Below, in pieces: positions 1 to 6,304 of a stretch of 11,017 nucleotides of DNA; within the stretch, counting starts at the first letter, position 1, and every line of letters starts with the position of its first letter. The DNA comes from Anaerolineaceae bacterium UBA5365. Its GTDB lineage: Bacteria > Chloroflexota > Anaerolineae > Anaerolineales > Anaerolineaceae. The stretch covers positions 26,493 to 37,509 of the forward strand of contig DHPL01000040.1 in NCBI GenBank assembly GCA_002407905.1, given 5' to 3'. Below the pieces are notes generated by a model. That model did no database searches. It saw only the letters and a program-made list of their open reading frames with translations, and was not told the origin of the DNA. Made by a program: the position numbers and the translations under genes.

Positions 1-40
1 GGTAGGGGAGAGACGACCGCAGAGAGGCTCTCCCGCATCA
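1..40 (+). repeat. Hairpin repeat, copy 1
   Basis: This 40-base unit recurs almost exactly at 150-190, with one substitution and one inserted base. It contains a perfect 7-bp stem, GGGAGAG (6-12) with CTCTCCC (28-34), around a 15-base loop. A conserved GTAGGGGA leads into the stem. It lies outside any gene, and the unit may extend left of the window. It resembles the short palindromic intergenic repeats (REP or MITE-like) found in many bacteria, but I cannot name the family. No T-run follows, so it is not a standard terminator. Confidence 0.75.
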
Positions 41-79
41 CCCGTAACGACGACCGGCATCACGACAGAATGGATATTC

Positions 80-113
80 GGGACGACCTCACTTCGTTCG
101 ATCGTCCCCTACT
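80..113 (-). repeat. Hairpin repeat, copy 2 (inverted, divergent stem)
   Basis: Read on the minus strand, this begins with the same GTAGGGGA lead as copies 1 and 3. It forms a perfect 7-bp stem, GGGACGA (80-86) with TCGTCCC (102-108), around a 15-base loop, the same loop length as copies 1 and 3. The stem sequence differs from the other copies, but both arms have changed together so pairing is kept. The loop reads CGAACGAAGTGAGG on the minus strand. Confidence 0.6.
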
Positions 114-149
114 CCAAGGTCCGGGAATCCTCCCCCTGTCCGAGCCTAC

Positions 150-190
150 GGTAGGGGAGAGACGACCGCAAAGAGGCTCTCCCGCAATCA
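150..190 (+). repeat. Hairpin repeat, copy 3
   Basis: This is a near-identical direct copy of positions 1-40, with A in place of G in the loop and one extra A near the end. Its stem is GGGAGAG (155-161) with CTCTCCC (177-183) and its loop is 15 bases. The 109 bases between copies 1 and 3 hold the inverted copy 2. Confidence 0.75.
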
Positions 191-232
191 TTTGATCCTG
201 CAAAAATCAATCGGCACGAGAAACAGGCGTCT

Positions 233-268
233 GCGGGGTGAGCTCATTGCATTCGCTCATCCCCTATA
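233..268 (-). repeat. Hairpin repeat, copy 4 (inverted, divergent)
   Basis: On the minus strand this reads GTATAGGGGATGAGCG and closes with GCTCACCCC. The stem is 9 bp, GGGGTGAGC (235-243) with GCTCATCCC (255-263), with one G-T wobble and an 11-base loop. It fits the same pattern as copies 1-3: an AGGGGA lead, a variable stem that stays paired, and a loop containing GCGAAnGnAnTGAG-like sequence. It lies about 45 bases past the stop of the YgjP gene but has no T-run on that strand. Confidence 0.5.
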
Positions 269-312
269 CCAAGCGCCGAAACCCTACAAAATGAAATTGG
301 CAAGCACCTAAG

Positions 313-987
313 CTACAACGGCGGCAGCGAGCCCCCATGGCGCTTCAACCACTCCCGCCGGCGGGCATAATCCGGCAGCATCTCCCCCAGCTTCGTCCAA
401 AACGCCCGGCTATGGTTATGCTCCCGCAAGTGCGCCAACTCGTGCACCACCACGTACTCGATCGCCTCCACCGGCAGCATCGCCAGGCGCAAACTGAAAT
501 TCAAGGAAGCCTTCACCGAGCAAGACCCCCAGCGCCGCTCCGCGCTGTTCACCCGGAGGGCGCTCACCCGCAGCCCATACCTCGCCGCGTACACGTCCAC
601 CATGCCCTGCACGATCCGCCGTGTCTCCTCCCGGTAAAGTTCTTTGAGCCGCTCCCGGCTCTCGCGCTTGCCGCCCCTGGGCAGCACGATCGCCTCCCCC
701 GGCAATACGGCCGCCCTGCGCGCCGTGGCTTCAAAACGCAGCGGCAGTTCCTGGCCCAGGTACAGCAGCGGCTCCCCCTCCGTATACTTGTACGGCGCGG
801 GCGGCACAGGCAGCCGGGCCATTTTCCGGCGCGCGTTCTCTAGCCAAACCGCGTTCGCCTCCAAAAAAGAGCTGATCGCCGCCTCGCTGGTGCCCAGCGG
901 CGCGCGCAGTATAACCCGGCCCCCAGGCTGCACTGCCACCGTAATGCGCCTGCGCCGGCTGAAGATCAGTTCGTCAATACCTTGCAT
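313..987 (-). CDS. YgjP-type zinc metallopeptidase (DUF45, M48-related)
   Basis: This is a 224-residue cytosolic protein of the YgjP/DUF45 family of small zinc metallopeptidases, related to the SprT/WSS1 group. The zinc site is plain: HELAH at residues 182-186 (ligands H182 and H186, catalytic E183), with the third ligand probably H192 in NHSRAFW. The family-typical RWGSC lies at 152-156, and a basic segment SRRRR at 10-14 opens the domain. Length and architecture match full-length family members, whose substrates are not well known; DNA-protein crosslink repair is only suggested by kinship. The open frame runs upstream to 1641, but that extension is antisense to the lipoprotein and is not believed. 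I chose the ATG at 987 because the domain starts there and a TATAAT box (995-1000) ends 7 bases before it. No Shine-Dalgarno is seen, so the mRNA is probably leaderless. The gene is divergent from the lipoprotein. Confidence 0.88.
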   Translation of the reverse strand: MQGIDELIFSRRRRITVAVQPGGRVILRAPLGTSEAAISSFLEANAVWLENARRKMARLPVPPAPYKYTEGEPLLYLGQELPLRFEATARRAAVLPGEAIVLPRGGKRESRERLKELYREETRRIVQGMVDVYAARYGLRVSALRVNSAERRWGSCSVKASLNFSLRLAMLPVEAIEYVVVHELAHLREHNHSRAFWTKLGEMLPDYARRREWLKRHGGSLPPL

Positions 988-1023
988 GCCCGCGATTATA
1001 AGGCCTTCAGGTACAATCAAAAA
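988..1023. promoter_or_regulatory. Back-to-back -10 boxes for two leaderless genes
   Basis: The 36 bases between the two divergent start codons hold TATAAT on the minus strand (plus positions 995-1000) and TACAAT on the plus strand (1012-1017). The first ends 7 bases before the YgjP ATG and the second 6 bases before the lipoprotein ATG. A transcript starting at the usual distance from each box would begin at or beside the start codon. No good -35 hexamer is visible for either (TTTTTG for the minus promoter is weak), and no Shine-Dalgarno fits in the space. Confidence 0.65.
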
Positions 1024-1599
1024 ATGAAAAAGGCCCTCCTCACTCTCATGGCCCTTCTGGCGCTCTTCAGCCTTGCCGCGTGCGGCGGCATCGGTTCCGG
1101 CAGCGCCTTGCCCCTCAGCGAATATCAGGATCCCGCGGGCCGTTACAAACTCTCCATCCCGGAAGGCTGGCAAGCCAATGAAAGCCGCCAGCGCCTTACA
1201 CTCACCCCGTCCGGCTACGACTCCGCCAACCCGGACCATCTGCGTGTGGTGCTCTACCTGGTGCACGCGCCCCAGCTGGATGCCGCCGTTCAGATAGACG
1301 CCAGCAAGGCCGAACTGGAGCGCTTCCTGGCCGAATACCTGGACGAGGATTACAAAAGCGTTAACGAAGGCGAGACAAAAGTAGCCCGCTACCCAGCCAT
1401 GCTCATCGATTTTGGCAAGCCCTACAACGGCGGCTACCTGATTGGCCGTGAGGTTGTGGTGCCATTGCCGGTTGGGGCGATGGTCATCCTGGGCACCGGC
1501 GGGGAACAAGCCTGGGAGGAATTCCTGCCCACCTTCCGCAAGATGCTCAGCAGCATCAGCTTCACCGGCAGTTTTGTGCCCACGCCCATTCTTCCCTAG
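1024..1599 (+). CDS. Lipoprotein with PsbP/DUF1795-like domain
   Basis: This is a 191-residue predicted lipoprotein. A signal peptide MKK plus a hydrophobic stretch ends in the lipobox LAAC (17-20), so C20 would be lipidated and the protein anchored outside the membrane. The mature part opens with a Gly/Ser linker and then YQDPAGRYKLSIPEGW, the entry strand typical of PsbP/Mog1/DUF1795-like alpha/beta folds, which fits the roughly 150-residue domain that follows. Function in bacteria is unknown. An upstream in-frame ATG at 982 would put 14 charged residues before the signal peptide, so ATG 1024 is preferred; it sits 6 bases after a TACAAT box and has no Shine-Dalgarno. The gene is divergent from YgjP and 45 bases upstream of the first MFS gene. 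The lipoprotein call is firm; the fold assignment is moderate. Confidence 0.85.
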   Translation: MKKALLTLMALLALFSLAACGGIGSGSALPLSEYQDPAGRYKLSIPEGWQANESRQRLTLTPSGYDSANPDHLRVVLYLVHAPQLDAAVQIDASKAELERFLAEYLDEDYKSVNEGETKVARYPAMLIDFGKPYNGGYLIGREVVVPLPVGAMVILGTGGEQAWEEFLPTFRKMLSSISFTGSFVPTPILP

Positions 1600-1631
1600 C
1601 CCAAAAACCCCGCGCCAGGCGGTATATCCTG

Positions 1632-1644
1632 TACAATCCAAGGC
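1632..1644 (+). promoter_or_regulatory. -10 box directly before a GTG start
   Basis: TACAAT at 1632-1637 is followed by only 7 bases before the GTG at 1645. No Shine-Dalgarno is present and no recognisable -35 lies 15-19 bases upstream. The arrangement matches the lipoprotein (TACAAT plus 6 bases plus ATG) and suggests a leaderless transcript for the first transporter. Confidence 0.55.
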
Positions 1645-2871
1645 GTGTCAGAAAAAGGCCGCCAGCTCTTCCCCACTCAGTTTTGGCTGATGCTTTTGGG
1701 CATGGCCGTCTCCAATTTGGGGGTGACCATGATCTGGCCATTTTTGATGATTTTCAGCAGCGAGCGCCTGGGCATGCCCCTGGCTGCCGTCGCCGGGCTG
1801 ATCAGCATCAGTTCCACATGCGGGCTCATCGCGTCCATTGCTGCCGGCCCCCTGGTGGACCGCTACGGGCGCAAATGGCCCATGGCGCTCTCGCTCATGA
1901 TCAATGCCCTGGCCTATCTGGGCTACCTCAATGCCAATTCTTACCTCCAGTTTGCCCTCCTGATGGGCACCGTGGGCCTGGTTTCGCCCTTCCAGAGCCT
2001 GGGCGCCAGCGCGATGATCACAGACATGTTCAGCGGGCCCAAGCGCACGCAGGCCTTTGCCTACTATCGCATGGCTTACAACGTTGGCCTGGGCTTCGGG
2101 CCGCTGCTGGGCGGGCTGGCCATCCGCTACTCCTACCACTACGGCCTCCTGGCCGCCGCGGTCAGCCTGGCCATCCAGGGGCTGATCACCCTGGTCTTCA
2201 TCCGCGAAACCCTCACCCCGGAGATCCGCGGCAGCTCACTGGGCATCCTGCAGAACCTGGCTGGCATGCTGCAGGCCCTGCGCGATAAGTTTTTTGTGCA
2301 CTTCCTTGCCGCCTTCACGCTGATGGAAATTTGCGTGGCAATGATGTGGGTGCTGCTGGCCGTTTACGTGAAGACGAATTTCGGCATCGATGAACTGCGC
2401 TACAGCCTCATCCCAACCACCAACGCGCTGATGGTGGTGTTCTTACAGGTCTTCGTTACCCGCAACACCAGCCGCCGGCGGGAGACCCGCGTGATCGCCT
2501 TTAGCGCGGTCTTTTACATCCTCACCATGCTCATTGTGGCTTTTAGCCAGGCGTTCTGGGGCTTTTGGGCGGCTATGGTGGTGATGACCTTTGGGGAGCT
2601 GATTTTCTCACCTACCGCCACCAACTTCGTCGCGGACCTGGCCCCCGCAGACAAGCGCGGGCGCTACCTGGGCCTGTATGGGCTCATCTGGTACGTGGCC
2701 ACCGCCACAGGCCCCCTGGGCGCCGGATTCTTAAGTGACAAATTCGGGCACCAAACGCCCTGGCTGGCTGGCGCGGTGCTGGCCTTGCTGGCCCTCATCG
2801 GCTTCCTATTACTGGACAAACGCTACAGAAACCGGGAACCGCAGGCAAACGCGGAACCTGAGCACACTTAA
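1645..2871 (+). CDS. Major facilitator superfamily transporter (first of a tandem pair)
   Basis: This is a 408-residue integral membrane protein of the major facilitator superfamily, with hydrophobic segments consistent with 12 helices. The diagnostic loop 2-3 motif A is GPLVDRYGRK at residues 68-77, and a GxxxGPxxGG stretch lies at about 148-157 (helix 5 region). An APADKRGRYLG loop at 333-343, at the equivalent place in the C-terminal half, is typical of drug/metabolite exporters of this superfamily. The substrate cannot be read from sequence. The start is GTG 1645: no other start lies upstream in frame, and the resulting N-terminus (MSEKGRQLFPTQFW) aligns with that of the next gene (ending RYPRQFW), whereas the next ATG at 1690 would cut into helix 1. 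The downstream gene is a clear paralogue, 74 bases away, with no terminator between. Confidence 0.9.
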   Translation: MSEKGRQLFPTQFWLMLLGMAVSNLGVTMIWPFLMIFSSERLGMPLAAVAGLISISSTCGLIASIAAGPLVDRYGRKWPMALSLMINALAYLGYLNANSYLQFALLMGTVGLVSPFQSLGASAMITDMFSGPKRTQAFAYYRMAYNVGLGFGPLLGGLAIRYSYHYGLLAAAVSLAIQGLITLVFIRETLTPEIRGSSLGILQNLAGMLQALRDKFFVHFLAAFTLMEICVAMMWVLLAVYVKTNFGIDELRYSLIPTTNALMVVFLQVFVTRNTSRRRETRVIAFSAVFYILTMLIVAFSQAFWGFWAAMVVMTFGELIFSPTATNFVADLAPADKRGRYLGLYGLIWYVATATGPLGAGFLSDKFGHQTPWLAGAVLALLALIGFLLLDKRYRNREPQANAEPEHT

Positions 2872-2928
2872 GTATCTAATCTGTCTGCCCGCTTGCGCCA
2901 TTTAGCCCCCAAACCTGTGGCTTTCGTC

Positions 2929-2945
2929 TACAATTCCCAATTGCC
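2929..2945 (+). promoter_or_regulatory. Possible -10 box for the second transporter
   Basis: TACAAT at 2929-2934 lies 11 bases before the ATG at 2946, implying a leader of at most about 5 bases. No Shine-Dalgarno and no convincing -35 are visible. It repeats the box used before the lipoprotein and first transporter, so the second transporter may have its own promoter as well as read-through from the first. Confidence 0.4.
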
Positions 2946-4187
2946 ATGCAAGCCGATGCCTCTGCCCGCAAACCAAAAATCCGCTACCCGCGCCAGTTTT
3001 GGGTAATGATCGTGGGCATTATGGTCGCCTCATTGGGCGTGACCATGATCTGGCCCTTTTTGATGATCTTCACCAGTGAAAAGCTGGGCCTGCCCATGGC
3101 ATCCGTCACCTCGCTGATGACCATCAACTCGCTTTGCGGTCTGGCAGCTTCGGTCATCGCCGGCCCCATTCTGGACCGCTACGGGCGCAAATGGCCCATG
3201 ATCCTGGGCTACATCGGCAACGCGGTGGTGTATTTAGGCTATCTGGGAGCAACGGAGTACTGGCACTTTGCCCTGTGCATGGCCCTCACCGGGCTCAGCG
3301 GCCCCTTCCAGCGCGTAGGCGCCAGCGCCATGATCGCGGATATGTTCAGCGGCGAGGAGCGCACGCATGCCTTCGCCGTATACCGCATGGCCAATAATGT
3401 GGGCTTTGGCAGCGGGCCGATCATCGGCGGCCTGGCCTTGCAGGCCTCCTACCGCTTCGGCCTGATCGCGGCGGCCGCATCCATCGGTGTGCAAGCCCTG
3501 CTCACCCTCTTTCTGGTCCACGAAACCCTGCAGCCCGAACAGCGCAATACTACCGAGAGCATCCTCCAAAACCTCTCAGGTATGCTGGGCGCCCTCAAGG
3601 ACAAAATCCTGGTGCACATGCTGGCCGCCTCGGCCTTGCAGGAAACCTGCGCCCGCATGGTTTGGGTGCTCGGCGCGGTTTATGCCAAAACCAACTTTGG
3701 CATCAACGAGGTGCAGTACGGGGTGATTCCCACCACCAACGCGGTGATGGTGGTGCTTTTGCAAGTGCTGATGATGCGCTTTACCAGCAAATATCGCCAG
3801 CCTGCCGTGATGGGCGTTGGCGCCGCTTTTTACATGGCCTCGCAACTGCTTCTTGCGCTTACCAGCGGTTTCTGGGGCATGTGGATCGCGATGGTGGTGA
3901 TGAGCATCGGCGAACTGATCATCGCCCCAACCGCCAATGTATTCGTGGCCAACCTGGCCCCGCCGGATAAGCGCGGGCGTTATCTGGGCATTTACGGCCT
4001 CACCTGGTACGTCTCCCTGGCCATCGGTCCGCTCTTTGCCGGCATAATGACCGATACTTACGGCCCCCGCGCCCCCTGGATTGGCGGGACCCTCATGGGC
4101 CTCAGCTCGGTGCTGGGCTTCATATGGCTGGACCGGCGCTACAAGCGCAGGCTCAATCAAAAGACCGAATCCATCCCTGCTGCTTAA
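2946..4187 (+). CDS. Major facilitator superfamily transporter (second of a tandem pair)
   Basis: This is a 413-residue membrane transporter, paralogous to its upstream neighbour along its whole length. Identical blocks include GVTMIWPFLMIF (helix 1), DRYGRKWPM in motif A (motif at 73-82), IPTTNA before helix 8 and DKRGRYLG in the C-terminal half. It has 12 predicted helices and no truncation. A short polar N-terminal tail (MQADASARKPKIRYPR) precedes the conserved QFW. The family exports or imports small molecules by proton coupling; the substrate is not inferable. The two copies have diverged well beyond a recent duplication, so they are likely to differ in substrate or to act together. The gene ends 65 bases before the LuxR-type regulator, which has its own promoter. 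Confidence 0.9.
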   Translation: MQADASARKPKIRYPRQFWVMIVGIMVASLGVTMIWPFLMIFTSEKLGLPMASVTSLMTINSLCGLAASVIAGPILDRYGRKWPMILGYIGNAVVYLGYLGATEYWHFALCMALTGLSGPFQRVGASAMIADMFSGEERTHAFAVYRMANNVGFGSGPIIGGLALQASYRFGLIAAAASIGVQALLTLFLVHETLQPEQRNTTESILQNLSGMLGALKDKILVHMLAASALQETCARMVWVLGAVYAKTNFGINEVQYGVIPTTNAVMVVLLQVLMMRFTSKYRQPAVMGVGAAFYMASQLLLALTSGFWGMWIAMVVMSIGELIIAPTANVFVANLAPPDKRGRYLGIYGLTWYVSLAIGPLFAGIMTDTYGPRAPWIGGTLMGLSSVLGFIWLDRRYKRRLNQKTESIPAA

Positions 4188-4205
4188 TCTAAACCGCGAT
4201 TGCGC

Positions 4206-4234
4206 TTGACAACCTGCCTGTCTGTGCTGATAAT
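4206..4234 (+). promoter_or_regulatory. Sigma-70 type promoter of the LuxR-type gene
   Basis: TTGACA (4206-4211), a 17-base spacer and GATAAT (4229-4234) form a near-consensus housekeeping promoter. Transcription would start near 4241, giving an AT-rich leader of about 12 bases before ATG 4253 with no clear Shine-Dalgarno. Confidence 0.75.
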
Positions 4235-4252
4235 TAGAACATATATTCTATT

Positions 4253-4687
4253 ATGACCGAGACAGATATTTACATCTTCCTTCCGGATGCCCCTCCCCTG
4301 ATCATCAGCCGCCCCGAAAGCCCCGAGCTGATCGTGCGCCGTGTAAATCAGGGCGAATGGGAGCCCTACCTGGGGTACCAGCAGCAGCCCACGGCGGCCT
4401 GGCACGCCGCGCGCGTAGGCCGGTATGTGATCCTGGCTGAGCCGGAACCCAACATCCAATTTCCGGACCTGGGTATCACGCCCCGCGAGATGCAGGCCCT
4501 GCAATGCCTGGCTGCTGGGCTTTCAATGGGCCAGGCTGCCCAACGCATGCGGATCAATGTGCGCACCCTGCGCAATTATTGCGACCGGCTGCGCGCCAAA
4601 CTGAAGTGCCGTACCGTGGCCCAGATGTTGGGCCTGGCCGCGGCGATCGGGCTGGTCAAGCCGGACCTGGACGGGCTCTTCGAGTGA
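4253..4687 (+). CDS. Small LuxR-type HTH transcriptional regulator
   Basis: This is a 144-residue predicted DNA-binding protein. Residues about 75-134 form a GerE/LuxR-type helix-turn-helix: ITPREMQALQCLAAGLS opens it, followed by the recognition region with NVRTLRNYCDRLRAKL and a closing AQMLGLAAAIGLV. The N-terminal 70 residues match no receiver, PAS or autoinducer-binding domain that I recognise. They contain short beta-like strands (DIYIFL, YVILAE) and several prolines and could be a small ligand or protein-binding module. The gene follows the MFS pair on the same strand but has its own strong promoter, so control of the transporters is suggested only by position. It is convergent with the protease gene, and a hairpin at 4712-4734 lies 24 bases after its stop. 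Confidence 0.82.
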   Translation: MTETDIYIFLPDAPPLIISRPESPELIVRRVNQGEWEPYLGYQQQPTAAWHAARVGRYVILAEPEPNIQFPDLGITPREMQALQCLAAGLSMGQAAQRMRINVRTLRNYCDRLRAKLKCRTVAQMLGLAAAIGLVKPDLDGLFE

Positions 4688-4704
4688 AATCACCCCTGCC
4701 AAGA

Positions 4705-4734
4705 AGGCAAAAAGCCCCTGCGATGCAGGGGCTT
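4705..4734 (-). terminator. Rho-independent terminator of the subtilisin gene
   Basis: AAGCCCCTGC (4712-4721) and GCAGGGGCTT (4725-4734) form a 10-bp stem with a 3-base loop. On the minus strand the stem is followed by TTTTTGCC, so it serves the protease gene that ends at 4756. On the plus strand the trailing sequence is GATAGTT, so it would stop the LuxR-type transcript only weakly. Confidence 0.85.
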
Positions 4735-4755
4735 GATAGTTGACACTGGTGCCAA

Positions 4756-6111
4756 TTACTGGCTGAGGGCTGCGTCCACGGTGGTAAGGCCGGCGCCTGT
4801 GGCATCCGCTTCCCAGCAAACCTGGGTCCAGGCTGTCAGGTTGGCTTTGATATTTCTGCAGCCAGCGGGCATCGGGATCGCCGTGCCTTCCAGGATCATT
4901 TCCGCAGCAGGGTTAGTGAGCTCGGGATTCTTTTGGGCCATCAGGGCCACAATACCGGCCACGTGCGGGCTGGCCATGGAAGTGCCGCTGAGGTAGTAAT
5001 AGGTGAGGGTGTTGCCGCTATTCAACTTATAGGGTCCAACGACTGCTGCGCCAGGCGCGGTCACGTCCAGGTCTTGCCCAGGGAGCGCGCGGCTGGAAAA
5101 GTCCGCGATGAAGAAGTTCTCCGGAACAGTGGGGTCCGGAACATTCAGGCCCACCCACCAGTTGGATGAGTACCACTGGCCAACCCAGCCGCTTGCCGCG
5201 ACCGAAATGACCGGTGCGTAAGCTCCGGGATAGCCCATGCCGCGCGTACCGGAATTACCAGCCGAAGCCACAATCAGCACGCCGGCATCAAGGGCGTAAT
5301 CGATGGCAGCTTTCTCCACGGCGTCCAGCGCGGAACCGCCGAGGCTCATGTTGATCACAACTGGGCTGCCAGCCAGCGGGCCCTTCTTGAGGTCAGCCAC
5401 ATAGGTGATGCCCTGGGCGATCACAGAAGACCAGCCGGACCCATTCTGGTTAAGCACCTTCACCGGGATGATTGTGGCCATCGGCGCCACGCCGTTGATG
5501 TTTGTACCATTGAGTGAGTAGCCGATGATCGTGCTGGTCACATGGGTGCCATGCCCGTTTTGGTCGTGTTCCCACTTGTTGGGTTGTTCTGAAACAGCGC
5601 CAAACTCGCCGCCGCCTCCCGCGAAGGACTTGGCATATTGAACTGCAATGCGTTCCTGCGGAAAAACAGCGCGCCAGGTGTCTTGCAGGCCGGTATCCAA
5701 GACAGCCACGTAAACACCGCTGCCGTCAAAACCCGTTACCCGGCCCTGGCGAAATTCGGTCGCGTTGATCGCGTCCAGATTCCAGGTGTTCAAACCATCG
5801 CTAAAATCTTCCACGCTCACCATGTCCACTGGGACGCCGCTGCGTTCGGCATCTGGGTTGGCAGCCACGACAAACGGCAATGCCCGGATGGCATCCAGGT
5901 CAGCCAGGTCTGCCTTCAGCGTTACGGCGTTCAGTTCAACCATTTCAGCACTAATGCGGCCAAACATGCCTAACTCGGCGAGCATCGCGTCTGTAGCCGG
6001 CCCGCTGAACAAAACGTTGATGCCTACATTCTTGGTAGGTGCCGCGAGCACCGGTGAACTCATGGCAAGAACGGTGACCAGAACAAGCAAAACAGCGAAT
6101 ATCCTTTTCAT
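4756..6111 (-). CDS. Secreted subtilisin-like serine protease (S8 family)
   Basis: This is a 451-residue exported protease. A signal peptide (MKRIFAVLL through about residue 23, cleavage near VLAA) is followed by an inhibitor-I9-like propeptide (about 27-95) that would fold and block the enzyme until cleaved. The catalytic domain has the full subtilase set: D139 in VLDTG, H187 in HGTH, oxyanion N286 in ASAGNSG and S378 in GTSMASPH. It should therefore be active outside the cell, probably in nutrient protein breakdown. The end carries two cysteines (418 and 432) that could form a disulphide; no anchor or extra domain follows. An in-frame ATG at 6147 adds 12 residues before the signal peptide and is rejected: ATG 6111 has GGAGG (6120-6124) 8 bases upstream. 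The gene has its own promoter and terminator. Confidence 0.95.
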   Translation of the reverse strand: MKRIFAVLLVLVTVLAMSSPVLAAPTKNVGINVLFSGPATDAMLAELGMFGRISAEMVELNAVTLKADLADLDAIRALPFVVAANPDAERSGVPVDMVSVEDFSDGLNTWNLDAINATEFRQGRVTGFDGSGVYVAVLDTGLQDTWRAVFPQERIAVQYAKSFAGGGGEFGAVSEQPNKWEHDQNGHGTHVTSTIIGYSLNGTNINGVAPMATIIPVKVLNQNGSGWSSVIAQGITYVADLKKGPLAGSPVVINMSLGGSALDAVEKAAIDYALDAGVLIVASAGNSGTRGMGYPGAYAPVISVAASGWVGQWYSSNWWVGLNVPDPTVPENFFIADFSSRALPGQDLDVTAPGAAVVGPYKLNSGNTLTYYYLSGTSMASPHVAGIVALMAQKNPELTNPAAEMILEGTAIPMPAGCRNIKANLTAWTQVCWEADATGAGLTTVDAALSQ

Positions 6112-6194
6112 TGTGACGTCCTCCAATAGAATGAGATACCCAGGCAAAATCCGCTCTATTTCAATGTAGATTTTGGATGGTATTGATGCCGAAA

Positions 6195-6223
6195 ATTATA
6201 ATAAGTCAATTTTCAACTGACAA
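6195..6223 (-). promoter_or_regulatory. Sigma-70 promoter of the subtilisin gene
   Basis: On the minus strand TTGTCA (plus 6218-6223), a 17-base spacer and a perfect TATAAT (plus 6195-6200) form a strong promoter. Transcription would start near 6188, giving a leader of about 77 bases that ends in a GGAGG ribosome site at 6120-6124. Confidence 0.8.
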
Positions 6224-6257
6224 GGGTTAATTTTAGAGCAAATTCCCTCGTTGAGAA

Positions 6258-6289
6258 AACAAAAAAGCCCCTGAGAGTTCAGGGGCTTT
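6258..6289 (-). terminator. Rho-independent terminator of the ferredoxin gene
   Basis: AAAGCCCCTGA (6264-6274) and TCAGGGGCTTT (6279-6289) pair perfectly over 11 bp with a 4-base loop. On the minus strand the stem runs into TTTTTTGTTTTC. It begins 15 bases past the ferredoxin stop and isolates that gene from the protease downstream. Confidence 0.9.
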
Positions 6290-6304
6290 AAGGTGCGAAA
6301 AGGT

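Noticed and set aside
235..263. Terminator for the YgjP gene
   Set aside because: The hairpin is stable, but no T-run follows on the minus strand and it belongs to a repeat family present in both orientations.
1..268. CRISPR array
   Set aside because: There are only two direct copies, the other two are inverted, spacings are irregular, and no cas gene is in the window.
982..1023. Upstream ATG at 982 for the proximal lipoprotein
   Set aside because: It would add 14 polar residues before a standard signal peptide and would overlap the YgjP start and both -10 boxes.
988..1641. A 218-codon open extension of the YgjP frame on the minus strand
   Set aside because: It is antisense to the well-supported lipoprotein, shows no recognisable domain, and the YgjP domain with its -10 box starts at 987.
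3576..4160. Long minus-strand open frames inside the second MFS gene
   Set aside because: They are antisense shadows of a GC-rich coding sequence, with no domain, no ribosome site and His/Gly-rich composition typical of such shadows.
6112..6147. Upstream ATG at 6147 for the subtilisin gene
   Set aside because: ATG 6111 has a GGAGG site at the right distance and gives a normal signal peptide.
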